A DNA stretch of 15,039 nt, from assembly GCA_021790855.1 (NCBI GenBank), contig JAJYFP010000007.1, positions 1 through 15,039 of the forward strand, read 5' to 3'. The notes beneath the pieces are model-generated. The model did not search any database, was not told where the DNA came from, and was given only the letters and a program-made list of their open reading frames with translations. The stretch is from Actinomycetes bacterium (lineage in GTDB: Bacteria; Actinomycetota; Acidimicrobiia; Acidimicrobiales; Acidimicrobiaceae). Position numbers and translations under genes: made by a program. This document shows, piece by piece, positions 1 to 6,805 of the stretch. The first letter of the stretch is position 1, and each line of letters begins with the position of its first letter.

Positions 1-218
1 TGTCGGTGAGAAACTCCGCATCTCCAAAGTGTTTAGCCAATGGAACGACAGAGCATGCTTTTTTGGGAGTCGGCCCTGACTGACTGTTTTCGTTTTTGTG
101 CCATTTGTCGTAATATGGGTGTCAGGGCCTGCGATCTTAGTCCTTTGTCAGATAGCGCGAATTTTACTGGCGAGGAAGGACACGTATGAGAACCGGTGAC
201 TTGAACTAGGCTGTAGCT
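1..218. other. Left-edge non-coding stretch
   Basis: No convincing gene is visible here. It contains a perfect 9-bp inverted repeat (72-80 with 121-129, 40-nt loop), which is not unusual by chance at this spacing. A short T-run follows a GCATGC palindrome near 53-64. Near the right end a strong Shine-Dalgarno-like AGGAAGGA (173-180) precedes an ATG at 186, which opens a 7-codon ORF ahead of the next gene. Confidence 0.4.
186..209 (+). other. Possible 7-codon leader ORF before the zinc-ribbon gene
   Basis: ATG at 186 encodes MRTGDLN and stops at TAG 207-209. It has the best ribosome-binding site in the area (AGGAAGGA, 5 nt before the ATG). It is in the same frame as the following gene and ends 9 nt before that gene's GTG, so translational coupling or re-initiation is possible. 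It could also be chance, or a sign that a longer start was lost to an in-frame amber codon. Confidence 0.3.
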
Positions 219-416
219 GTGCCATGGTGCGAAAACTGTTCCAAGTTTAAAGAGTCTGAGGAGATAGACAGAGAGGGTCATTGTCCAACTTGTGGAAGCG
301 TCATAGTTCCGCCGAAGAAGTCGCCGTGGCACTTCAAGCTTTTGGTCGTAGCTACGATAATCTATCTGACTTACCGCTTTATTCAACTCAGTGTGTGGCT
401 TTATCACCATCTCTGA
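219..416 (+). CDS. Small zinc-ribbon, single-pass membrane protein (conserved actinobacterial type)
   Basis: A 65-residue protein. The N-terminus has two CxxC pairs (Cys4/Cys7 and Cys22/Cys25), a typical four-cysteine zinc ribbon, inside an MPWCENC opening and a CPTCG knuckle. A hydrophobic segment at about residues 39-62 should form one membrane helix, preceded by a basic PPKKSPWH stretch that suggests a cytoplasmic N-terminus. From memory, actinobacterial genomes carry similar short proteins beginning MPWC with no assigned role. The start is GTG at 219, chosen because it gives the MPWC opening; its own ribosome-binding site is weak (AGG at 208-210). The function is unknown. It is followed on the same strand, after 83 bp, by the GH15 gene, with no evidence that they work together. 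Confidence 0.75.
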   Translation: MPWCENCSKFKESEEIDREGHCPTCGSVIVPPKKSPWHFKLLVVATIIYLTYRFIQLSVWLYHHL

Positions 417-499
417 TGCGATGACCACTTTGGAGTATATGAGACGTCTATGAGCTGGGTGTATTGATATTATCGTGAATTTATGGTTGGCTTTAGACT

Positions 500-2293
500 A
501 TGTTTAGACCTATAGAGGACTACGGAGTCATCGGTGATCTCCATACCGTAGCCCTAGTATCTAAGACGGGATCCATTGATTGGATGTGCCTACCGAGGTT
601 TGATTCCGGGGCCTGCTTCGCCAATCTAATTGGCGGAGAAAAAAGAGGTCATTGGCGAATTTCTCCTCGGAGTGGGGAATCTTCAACGAGTCGGAAGTAT
701 GTCAAAGATACCCTGGTGCTCGAGACATACTTTGAGAGTGCTTCAGGATCTTTCAAAGTGATCGACTTCATGCCACCTCGGCTGGAGAATCCCTGCCTGA
801 TTAGAGTCGTCGAAGGTATCTCAGGGGTATCGCAAGTTGAGTCGGAGTTGGAGGTACGTTTCGACTATGGCCAAACCGTTCCTTGGGTGAAGCGCTTTAG
901 TGACGGCTTGAATATGATCGCGGGACCACACGCACTGTCTTTAGAGTCCAGCGTCAACTTGAAGGGGCGGGACATGGAGACATTCGCCGATTTCGTCATA
1001 GAAGAAGGAGAACGCGTTTCTTTTACGCTCACTTATCATGGATCTTTGGAGCCTCCTCCGAGGGCGCTGGATGCTTCAATCTCTCTTGAAAACACCGTTG
1101 AGTTCTGGCAAAACTGGGTACTTCAGTGTCGGGATAACTTTAGCGAGTATCACGACGTGGTGACTCGGTCACTGATCACCTTGAAAGCTCTTACGTATGC
1201 TCCAACAGGTGGTATTGTGGCTGCTCCAACGACCTCACTACCAGAACAGATGGGTGGATCCCGCAACTGGGACTATCGATACTGCTGGCTAAGGGATGCC
1301 ACGTTCACGCTTTATGCTTTGATGGTCGACGGATATGCCGAGGAAGCACGTCGCTGGCGCGACTGGCTACTAAGAGCAGCAGCTGGTGATCCTGAGCAAC
1401 TTCAAATAATGTATGGAGTAGCAGGAGAACGGCTTATCCCTGAGTTTGAGCTGTCTTGGTTGCGAGGATACGAGGACTCCAAGCCGGTTCGCATCGGCAA
1501 TGCGGCTTCCGAACAGTTTCAGCTGGATGTGTACGGGGAACTTATGGATGCTTTCTATCAGTTCCGACGCAGTGGGATTCCGTCGTTCAACGACGCCTGG
1601 GATCTCGAGACGAAAGTGGTAGAGTTTGTTGAGCAAAATTGGTCTCAGCCCGATGAAGGAATCTGGGAGATAAGGGGACCGCGACGTGACTTTACCTACT
1701 CGAAGGTTATGGCATGGGTGGCGCTTGATCGTGCAGTGCGAGTTACTGAGCGTTTTGGCTTCGATGGTCCTACAGAGAGGTGGAAGGTAGTAAGAGATGA
1801 GATCAGAAAAGAGGTTCTGACTAGAGGATACAACGAAGAAATTGGAGCGTTTACCCAGTACTTTGGCTCTACGTCTCTAGATGCTTCGACTCTCCTGCTG
1901 CCTCTCGTAGGTTTTATACGGGCAGATGATCCAAAGATGATCTCGACGGTAAAGGCGATCGACGAACGTCTCTCAAGAGATGGTTTGCTGAGGCGATACT
2001 CTGACGAAGAAGATCATGTAGACGGACTCGACGGAGAGGAAGGTGTCTTTTTGGCCTGTTCATTTTGGATGGTGGATAACCTTGCACTTTCCGGCCGTAA
2101 AGATGAAGCGAAAGAGAGACTCGACTACTTGCTTACATTAGGGAACGATCTAGGTTTGTATTCAGAGGAGTATGACGTTCATTCAAAACGAATGTTAGGG
2201 AACTTTCCTCAAGCCTTCACTCACGTTGGAATCATCAACACCGTACGTAACGTCTTGAGTTCCCAGTCTCCCGCCAAGCATCGCGCGGAGTAA
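500..2293 (+). CDS. GH15 family glycoside hydrolase (trehalase/glucoamylase-like)
   Basis: A 597-residue protein. It hydrolyses a terminal alpha-glucosidic bond to release glucose; relatives in mycobacteria are cytosolic trehalases. The opening PIEDYGVIGD and GSIDWMCLPRFDS (residues 4-38) is the family's N-terminal signature. The (alpha/alpha)6 barrel follows, with NWDYRYCWLRD at 256-266, WEIRGPRRDFTYSK at 389-402 (Glu390 is the probable general acid) and LYSEEYD plus GNFPQAFTH at 553-575 (Glu556/557 is the probable general base). There is no signal peptide, so an intracellular substrate such as trehalose or glycogen-derived glucan is likely. ATG at 500 fits the family start, but no Shine-Dalgarno sequence is seen and the 5' leader may be very short. 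The ROK kinase 57 bp downstream could phosphorylate the glucose. Trehalose versus glucan specificity cannot be settled from sequence. Confidence 0.92.
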   Translation: MFRPIEDYGVIGDLHTVALVSKTGSIDWMCLPRFDSGACFANLIGGEKRGHWRISPRSGESSTSRKYVKDTLVLETYFESASGSFKVIDFMPPRLENPCLIRVVEGISGVSQVESELEVRFDYGQTVPWVKRFSDGLNMIAGPHALSLESSVNLKGRDMETFADFVIEEGERVSFTLTYHGSLEPPPRALDASISLENTVEFWQNWVLQCRDNFSEYHDVVTRSLITLKALTYAPTGGIVAAPTTSLPEQMGGSRNWDYRYCWLRDATFTLYALMVDGYAEEARRWRDWLLRAAAGDPEQLQIMYGVAGERLIPEFELSWLRGYEDSKPVRIGNAASEQFQLDVYGELMDAFYQFRRSGIPSFNDAWDLETKVVEFVEQNWSQPDEGIWEIRGPRRDFTYSKVMAWVALDRAVRVTERFGFDGPTERWKVVRDEIRKEVLTRGYNEEIGAFTQYFGSTSLDASTLLLPLVGFIRADDPKMISTVKAIDERLSRDGLLRRYSDEEDHVDGLDGEEGVFLACSFWMVDNLALSGRKDEAKERLDYLLTLGNDLGLYSEEYDVHSKRMLGNFPQAFTHVGIINTVRNVLSSQSPAKHRAE

Positions 2294-2350
2294 CGCTGTA
2301 TTTTGCAGGGGAGTTTTACGAACATAGTGATGTCGGAACAAGGATGAGAG

Positions 2351-3229
2351 ATGATTGTTGGAGTAGATATTGGTGGAACCCACTTTCGAATGGCTCTTCT
2401 CAGCGATGAAGGGGAGATCGTTCGTCATGAGAGAGTTGAGACGAAGCTCATTGACGACCCGTTGTCTACCCTTAGGGCTTTAAAAGAGAAAGTCGATACT
2501 GATGCTGTAGCTGATCATGTCGTAGTTGGTGTACCTGGGGTCGTGAACTATCACTCTGGTAACCTCGTTTTTGCTCCCAACATTGACCAAAGATGGGTGG
2601 AACTCCTCGATGCGGATCATATCTGCTCTGTACTGGGGCTCGAAACGCTCTTGGTGAATGATGCGGACCTCGCAGCGATCGGTGAGTTCTTTTTTGGAGC
2701 TGGCAGAGATCTGACCTCCATGAATTACGTTACAGTATCGACCGGCATCGGCGTTGGCGTCATACTTGAAGGAAAGTTGCTTAGAGGCAAGCTGTCAGGT
2801 ATGGAACTGGGCCACAGTTTTATTCCCTCGGTGAACTCATTGGGAACAGGTTCGCAGGGACTGTTGTCCGTGGAAGACCTGGCTTCAGGTACGGGCCTCT
2901 CGAGAAGGGCGAGTGAGATAGGGCTCGAGATAGACAACGAAGAACTGTTGGAGCGAGCGGAAAAAGTGGGTTCTCGAGAGGCCGAACTGCTAGAGGCGCT
3001 ATCTCAGGATCTAGCAACTGCTTTGGCTAATCTGTTGTGGATGACTTCTGTTCAAGAGCTGGTTTTGGGTGGTGGCATAGCTTTGAATTCGAAGAGACTG
3101 ATCTCTTTGGTGCAAGATTATCTTGCGCCTTTGGCTCCTAAGTACCTAAAGATAAGTATTCAAAGAGCTACGCTGGGTGACGATGCTGGATTGATAGGCG
3201 CCGCCGCCGCAAAGAAAGCTTTGTTTTAG
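2351..3229 (+). CDS. ROK family sugar kinase (probable glucokinase), zinc motif lost
   Basis: A 292-residue ROK protein. The ATP-binding DIGGTHFR lies at residues 6-13, the catalytic-type Asp104 in VNDAD (102-106), a glycine-rich STGIGVGVI at 130-138, and ELGH at 152-155 retains the sugar-binding Glu/His. The C-terminal ELVLGGGIA (236-244) is the second phosphate-binding loop. The usual CxCGxxGC zinc motif after GH is absent: the region reads GTGSQGLLSVEDLASG, with Thr/Ser where cysteines are expected. There is no DNA-binding N-terminus, so it is a kinase-type and not a repressor-type ROK protein. The AGG at 2341-2343 sets the ATG at 2351. It probably forms an operon with the GH15 gene, converting released glucose to glucose-6-phosphate. 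The exact substrate is an inference. Confidence 0.85.
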   Translation: MIVGVDIGGTHFRMALLSDEGEIVRHERVETKLIDDPLSTLRALKEKVDTDAVADHVVVGVPGVVNYHSGNLVFAPNIDQRWVELLDADHICSVLGLETLLVNDADLAAIGEFFFGAGRDLTSMNYVTVSTGIGVGVILEGKLLRGKLSGMELGHSFIPSVNSLGTGSQGLLSVEDLASGTGLSRRASEIGLEIDNEELLERAEKVGSREAELLEALSQDLATALANLLWMTSVQELVLGGGIALNSKRLISLVQDYLAPLAPKYLKISIQRATLGDDAGLIGAAAAKKALF

Positions 3230-3456
3230 AGGAACCATGAAGAGGATGAGCTACTTGGACCTGCTCTTTGTCGACACCAAATGAGACTGAACCGTGCTCG
3301 ACTTTGCAGAAGTTTGCCTTGTCGCTCTTTTTTGTAGTAAAACGCAAGGAGATCGTTGAGACAAGCTCCAAGCGATCTCCTTCACGTCATCTATTGATAT
3401 TCCTAGATTAGCTCTCGCTGTCGTCTACGAATCTGAGGCAGGTATCAAGATGTTGA
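3230..3456. other. Intergenic region between convergent ROK and usp genes
   Basis: It holds a strong hairpin at 3346-3382 and a weak 15-codon ORF (3237-3284, MKRMSYLDLLFVDTK) with an AGAGGAA ribosome-binding-like sequence overlapping the ROK stop. No homology is recognised for the small ORF. Nothing else is seen. Confidence 0.4.
3346..3382. terminator. Hairpin between convergent genes, probable transcription terminator
   Basis: AAGGAGATCG (3346-3355) is perfectly repeated inverted as CGATCTCCTT (3373-3382). The 17-nt interior can extend the stem (TTGAG with CTCCAA, two bulges) to a 5-nt loop. Read on the minus strand, the stem is followed by GCGTTTTAC, so it could end the usp transcript. There is no clean T-run on the plus side. 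It lies about 75 nt past the usp stop. Confidence 0.45.
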
Positions 3457-3915
3457 CTACCTATTATTTACTATGACCAACGGAGCAGGGGAGTGGTGGG
3501 ATAGCTGACTCGATACAGATCCTAACACAAGTGACGTGAATCCACCGTGGCCACGAGAACCAACGACCAACAGATCGGCGTCTGCTGCTTCGTCGGCCAA
3601 GACGGACACCGCGTTTCCCTCTTTCAGTACGGTGGTAATTAGAGTGTTGGCATCTATGGAACGAGCAAGTTCGGTAGAGCGTTTTAATATTTCCTTGCCT
3701 CCGGATTCAAGATCAAGCCCTTCGTCAGAGTAGACTCCATATACTAGGGATGGGTACTCCCAAGCGTGAACGATCTTTAATGAGGCATTACGGAGCTTTG
3801 CTTCTTTCATTGCCCAATAAAGTGCCTGGTCGGCTGCTTTTGACCCGTCAACTCCAACGACGACTACTGAGTTTTTGTTGAAATCTACTGAGATATCAGT
3901 TGAACTATCTGCCAT
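3457..3915 (-). CDS. Universal stress protein, ATP-binding UspA type
   Basis: A 152-residue single Usp domain. VVVVGVDGS at residues 17-25 is the first strand and nucleotide-contacting Asp. The C-terminal GSRGHGGFTSLVLGS (119-133) is an exact Gly-x2-Gly-x9-Gly-Ser ATP-binding motif, so this is the ATP-binding subclass. Such proteins form cytosolic dimers and accumulate in stationary phase, hypoxia or energy stress. The start at 3915 has a strong purine-rich ribosome-binding site (two GGAGA units) just upstream. It is divergent from a DosR-like response regulator 205 bp away. In mycobacteria several Usp genes are DosR targets, so control by the neighbour is plausible, although I found no clear DosR-box palindrome between them. 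Confidence 0.93.
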   Translation of the reverse strand: MADSSTDISVDFNKNSVVVVGVDGSKAADQALYWAMKEAKLRNASLKIVHAWEYPSLVYGVYSDEGLDLESGGKEILKRSTELARSIDANTLITTVLKEGNAVSVLADEAADADLLVVGSRGHGGFTSLVLGSVSSQLSHHSPAPLVIVNNR

Positions 3916-3963
3916 CTCGTTCTCCTTCTCCTTTGAACGGGCTGTAATCGAGCCTCTGTATCT

Positions 3964-3992
3964 ATTATGACGGCTCTCGTTTTTGTATTCAA
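3964..3992 (-). promoter_or_regulatory. Sigma-A-like promoter of the usp gene
   Basis: On the minus strand TTGAAT (3987-3992) and CATAAT (3964-3969) are separated by exactly 17 bp, a good housekeeping promoter. It would give a leader of about 40 nt before the usp ATG. Confidence 0.55.
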
Positions 3993-4120
3993 GGTCTTAA
4001 GTGAGTAGTTTGACCGTTATTGAGCAGCGGAGAAGTAGTTTGGTCGCGTAAAGCCCGCCACGCATGAGGAACGTAGACTAGTGATACAAAGGACCCAGTT
4101 GGAAGAGGTAAGATCAATCT

Positions 4121-4768
4121 ATGGCTCTACGAGTGTTTTTAGTTGACGATCATGAGGTGGTAAGAGTAGGAATATCTGCACTTATCGATGCTGAAGAGAA
4201 CATGGAAGTTGTAGGGGAGTCAGGAACAGTTTCAGACACCCTTTCGCGCATAGAGATTTCAAAACCAGATGTTGCTCTGTTGGATGTGCGACTGCCAGAT
4301 GGAAGCGGAGTTGAGCTGTGCAGAGATATTCGCTCGAACTTTCCCGATGTGGCCTGCGTGATGCTCACTTCTCATTCCGATGACGAAGCTTTGTTCTCTT
4401 CGATCTTGGCAGGAGCCTCGGGATATCTCCTCAAAGGGGTCAGGGTGGAAGAACTTATTCAAGCTATCAGAAAAGTTGCTAATGGAATGAGCCTGCTTGA
4501 TTCGTCAATCACAAATCGCGTGCTTGAAAGGTTGCGATCCCCCGCGACAGACAACGAACCGGTGTCTAGGCTATCAAAGCAGGAAAAAAGGATTCTAGAG
4601 CTTATCACAGACGGCAAGACGAACCGTGAGATAGCTGACGCCATGTTCCTAGCGGAAAAGACTGTAAAGAACTATGTTTCAAATCTCTTGGCGAAGCTTG
4701 GAATGAGTCATAGATCTGAGGCGGCTGCTTACGGAGCTCGATTGATAGAGAGGAAGGGATCGCTCTAG
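4121..4768 (+). CDS. NarL/LuxR-family response regulator, DosR/DevR-like
   Basis: A 215-residue two-component regulator. The receiver domain (about 1-120) has acidic Asp9/Asp10, phospho-acceptor Asp55 in LLDVRLPDGSG, Thr83 and Lys105 (GYLLKG). The linker resembles that of mycobacterial DosR. The C-terminal LuxR helix-turn-helix (about 150-207) reads LAEKTVKNYVSNLLAKLGM; Lys180, Lys183 and Asn184 align, shifted by one residue, with the DNA-contacting residues of DosR. The similarity to DosR runs along most of the length as I recall it, including VFLVDDHEVVR and ILAGASGY. DosR mediates the hypoxia/NO dormancy response in mycobacteria; the same role here is an inference. No sensor kinase is visible in the window. 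The ribosome-binding site (GGAAGAGG) is rather far from the ATG. The 3' end overlaps the convergent tetR by 4 bp. Confidence 0.92.
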   Translation: MALRVFLVDDHEVVRVGISALIDAEENMEVVGESGTVSDTLSRIEISKPDVALLDVRLPDGSGVELCRDIRSNFPDVACVMLTSHSDDEALFSSILAGASGYLLKGVRVEELIQAIRKVANGMSLLDSSITNRVLERLRSPATDNEPVSRLSKQEKRILELITDGKTNREIADAMFLAEKTVKNYVSNLLAKLGMSHRSEAAAYGARLIERKGSL

Positions 4769-5445
4769 ATCCTGCTGAGTTTCTCTATTTGAGTCTCTAT
4801 TCCAGCGATGACCAGATCTAAACCTGCATCAAATTGGTCATCCCAGTCTCTACGGAAGTACTCAGCAGCGGACTTTAACGAGGTATACTCTGACTTTTTG
4901 AACTCCTCGATCATGAGATTTATGGTGTCTTTTCGTTCCATGATAGGTCTAAATCTTGTTTCAAATCCAACGAAACCAAGTATGTAGCTACTGATAGAGC
5001 GAAAGGCAGCGATGGCTTCTTTTGGAGGAAGTCCAGCTCCAAGAAGCACTGTCAGTTGCTGTTCGTGCCATGTCATCCATGGAGCCGATATTCGTCCGTG
5101 TTCCAACATTAAAGAGAGGGCGCCTTTGTGACTTCGCATAACATTTAACGCGACGCGCGAACTAATTTTAATTTGGTCTTGCCAACCCTTATCCTTGTGG
5201 TCGAGGTCTGCGCTGATGATCTCGGCGGTGATCTCCTCGGCAACTGCAGCGAGTATCTCTTCTCGATTTCTGAAGTGATGATAAAGCGCCATGGCTTCCA
5301 CGCCCAGACGTTTCCCCAGTTTTCGCATGGAGAAGCCGCTTATGTCCTCTGCATCGATCATCAAAATGGCAGCCTGGACGATGGCATCTCTAGTAAGACG
5401 TCCTCGTGCTGGCTTGATCTCTGCTCGGATTGCTAGCGGCTCCAT
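4765..5445 (-). CDS. TetR family transcriptional regulator
   Basis: A 226-residue one-component repressor type. The N-terminal helix-turn-helix covers about residues 17-65, with TRDAIVQAA, FSMRKLGKRLGVEAMALYHHF and a following NREEIL, all typical of TetR. The remainder is all-helical and resembles the TetR-class C-terminal ligand domain (GALSLMLEHGR, SSYILGFVGFE). The ligand is unknown. AGGGAGAG a few bases before the ATG supports the start. Its stop overlaps that of the convergent response regulator (shared CTAG), leaving no room for a terminator between them. The adjacent gene on its other side is on the same strand behind a 213-bp gap, so the target is not obvious; autoregulation is usual in this family. 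Confidence 0.92.
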   Translation of the reverse strand: MEPLAIRAEIKPARGRLTRDAIVQAAILMIDAEDISGFSMRKLGKRLGVEAMALYHHFRNREEILAAVAEEITAEIISADLDHKDKGWQDQIKISSRVALNVMRSHKGALSLMLEHGRISAPWMTWHEQQLTVLLGAGLPPKEAIAAFRSISSYILGFVGFETRFRPIMERKDTINLMIEEFKKSEYTSLKSAAEYFRRDWDDQFDAGLDLVIAGIETQIEKLSRI

Positions 5446-5658
5446 TTCTCTCCCTTAAATGAATGTAAAGTGTTATACGCAATTATATCGATCTATGACG
5501 TACTTTGCTACTTGTCTGTATGGGTTGGTGTAAAATTAGAATTGAATCCATTGTTCCCACCGATATATTTTATGTTCTACGGTCGCACCCATTCTTCAGC
5601 AATTTGGTGATGCTGCTACAGCTAGTCAGAAGCCTATTGTGAAAAGAGATACTTTCTT
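5446..5658. other. Intergenic region upstream of tetR
   Basis: No gene is seen in these 213 bp. The tetR-proximal part carries a promoter-like pair and an AT-rich stretch with the ATCGAT palindrome (5487-5492). The far end carries the weak terminator-like hairpin of the phoU unit. Confidence 0.5.
5482..5510 (-). promoter_or_regulatory. Candidate tetR promoter
   Basis: The minus strand reads TAGCAA (5505-5510), 17 bp, then a perfect TATAAT (5482-5487), about 36 nt before the tetR ATG. The -35 match is poor (3 of 6), so the evidence rests on the -10 and the spacing. Confidence 0.4.
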
Positions 5659-5667
5659 TCATCTCCT
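5641..5667 (-). terminator. Weak terminator-like hairpin at end of the phoU unit
   Basis: On the minus strand AGGAGAT pairs with ATCTCTT (7 bp with one G-T pair) around a 10-nt loop and runs into TTC, giving a short T-rich tail. It overlaps the stop codon of the PNPOx-like gene. The stem is short, so confidence is low. Confidence 0.3.
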
Positions 5668-6084
5668 GTGAGCATGGATCAGTGATCCTTTGATGATTGA
5701 GGGAGCTATGGTAAGGTAGCATCGGCTGTCAGATGAATCGTCTTTTAGCGTGGGTCTCACAATCTCCGCTAAACCGATGGCTTGAACGCTAAAGCCCTCG
5801 AGACTTTCAGGGTCGATTCCTCCGGTTTCAAAGGCAATCACCGATCCGTCTATTGACCGAAGTATTTTTTGTTGTCTTGGAAATGGAATCTGTATCTTAT
5901 CGTTGAGATACTTGTAGGGCGTCGGCAAAATAACGGGTAGGGCATCGACATTTAGAGAGATCCTACCGTTTGAGTTCTTTGAGATGTAGTACACACAAAT
6001 CTCTTTTGGTAGTTGCTCTAAAACGTATGGATCTGGTGACATGTATATATACTTGCACAGCGAATCGGCAGTTCTTAGGGCCAA
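5659..6084 (-). CDS. PNPOx-like (pyridoxamine 5'-phosphate oxidase-related) flavin-binding-fold protein
   Basis: A 141-residue protein with the split-barrel pattern of small FMN or F420-binding PNPOx-related proteins: NGRISLNVDALPVILPTPYKY (about residues 39-59), a strand pair DKIQIP (62-67), then SVIAFETGGIDPESLEGFSVQAIGLAEIV (81-109), matching the family's 'VaFEvD-iDp-GWSV-VrGrA' core. The usual polar Fr-T--G-K flavin contact is poorly kept (FPRQQKIL), so cofactor binding is uncertain. The N-terminus is unusual. TTG at 6084 lies 14 bp after the phoU stop without a clear ribosome-binding site; an internal ATG at 6042 (residue 15) is an alternative. It is probably co-transcribed with phoU. 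The substrate is unknown. Confidence 0.65.
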   Translation of the reverse strand: MALRTADSLCKYIYMSPDPYVLEQLPKEICVYYISKNSNGRISLNVDALPVILPTPYKYLNDKIQIPFPRQQKILRSIDGSVIAFETGGIDPESLEGFSVQAIGLAEIVRPTLKDDSSDSRCYLTIAPSIIKGSLIHAHRR

Positions 6085-6098
6085 AGGTCACATAACAA

Positions 6099-6707
6099 CT
6101 AGTGAAGGTCGGGAAGAGTGGAGACCGATCGAGCTAGGTTCACCGCATGGTCCGCGAATCTCTCATAAAATCTTCCTACCAAGGACAGTTCAATAGCGGG
6201 AACGATCTCTTTGCAAGACGATGCAAGCTCGGTATAGTATGCAAGATTGAGTTCGTCGATCTCGTCGTCAAGTGCATCGATGACTTTATGAGCGCTCTTA
6301 TTGGAGTTCAAAAAGGCCTCTGCGGATCGTCTCCACATCTCTCCAGCTGTCGCACTCATTTGATTTATGATCCCTCGTAAGCGTGGAGACATCTCAGGTT
6401 CGAGTCCCAACAGCGACTTCTGTGCAATATGTTCTGCCAGATCGCCACTTCTCTCCAGCTCCGGAATGATCTTCATGAGTCCGACTAGATACGAGATTTC
6501 GTCAGAACTTAGAGGCGTACGTGAAAGACGATCAGCAAGTTCTTGATCTAACTCTTTATAGAGTTGATCTACTAGCTGGTCTCGTTCGATTAGTTTTTCC
6601 GCAATCATGCGATCACCGTACAAAAGGGCCTCAGTGGAGCCAGTGAAGGCGTCCCCAACCAGTGCGTACAGTTCAAAGATTGCCTTTACGATATGTGGAA
6701 CGGCCAA
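6099..6707 (-). CDS. phoU: PhoU-domain phosphate regulator
   Basis: A 202-residue all-helical protein with two PhoU repeats. Each repeat carries the metal-binding E-R-x-x-D type motif: ELERSGDLAEHIA (about 83-95) and FYERFADHAVNLA (about 180-192). PhoU proteins dampen the phosphate-starvation response by acting on the Pst transporter and the PhoR-type kinase in the cytosol. It is slightly shorter than the usual 215-240 residues. The start is TTG at 6707, supported by AAAGGA five bases upstream; the next Met is 33 residues in. No pst, phoR or phoP gene is in view, and it is followed by a PNPOx-like gene, so the partner may lie elsewhere. Confidence 0.88.
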   Translation of the reverse strand: MAVPHIVKAIFELYALVGDAFTGSTEALLYGDRMIAEKLIERDQLVDQLYKELDQELADRLSRTPLSSDEISYLVGLMKIIPELERSGDLAEHIAQKSLLGLEPEMSPRLRGIINQMSATAGEMWRRSAEAFLNSNKSAHKVIDALDDEIDELNLAYYTELASSCKEIVPAIELSLVGRFYERFADHAVNLARSVSTLPDLH

Positions 6708-6749
6708 AGTTGTCCTTTAGAATTAGTTCTTGATAGATTTAAGATACCG

Positions 6750-6766
6750 CTATGGAGTCACCATAG
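6750..6766. repeat. Hairpin/palindrome between SDR and phoU genes
   Basis: CTATGG, 5-nt spacer, CCATAG: a perfect 6-bp dyad about 45 bp before the phoU start and 40 bp after the SDR stop. It could be an operator for phoU or a weak terminator of the SDR gene. No T-run follows on the minus strand. Confidence 0.3.
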
Positions 6767-6805
6767 GAGCTCTTTGATAAATTTATGCAGTAGTGATTTC
6801 TCTTT

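Noticed and set aside
72..129. Perfect 9-bp inverted repeat with a 40-nt loop, considered as a riboswitch or structured RNA
   Set aside because: A 9-bp dyad at this spacing is expected by chance in a window this long, and the loop matches no riboswitch class I know.
33..428. 131-codon minus-strand open frame at the left edge
   Set aside because: It lies opposite the zinc-ribbon gene, which has clear CxxC motifs; its own product shows no recognisable domain.
3916..4120. Search for a DosR-type palindrome between usp and the response regulator
   Set aside because: Only fragments such as GGACCC near 4091 were found, not a GGGACT-like dyad.
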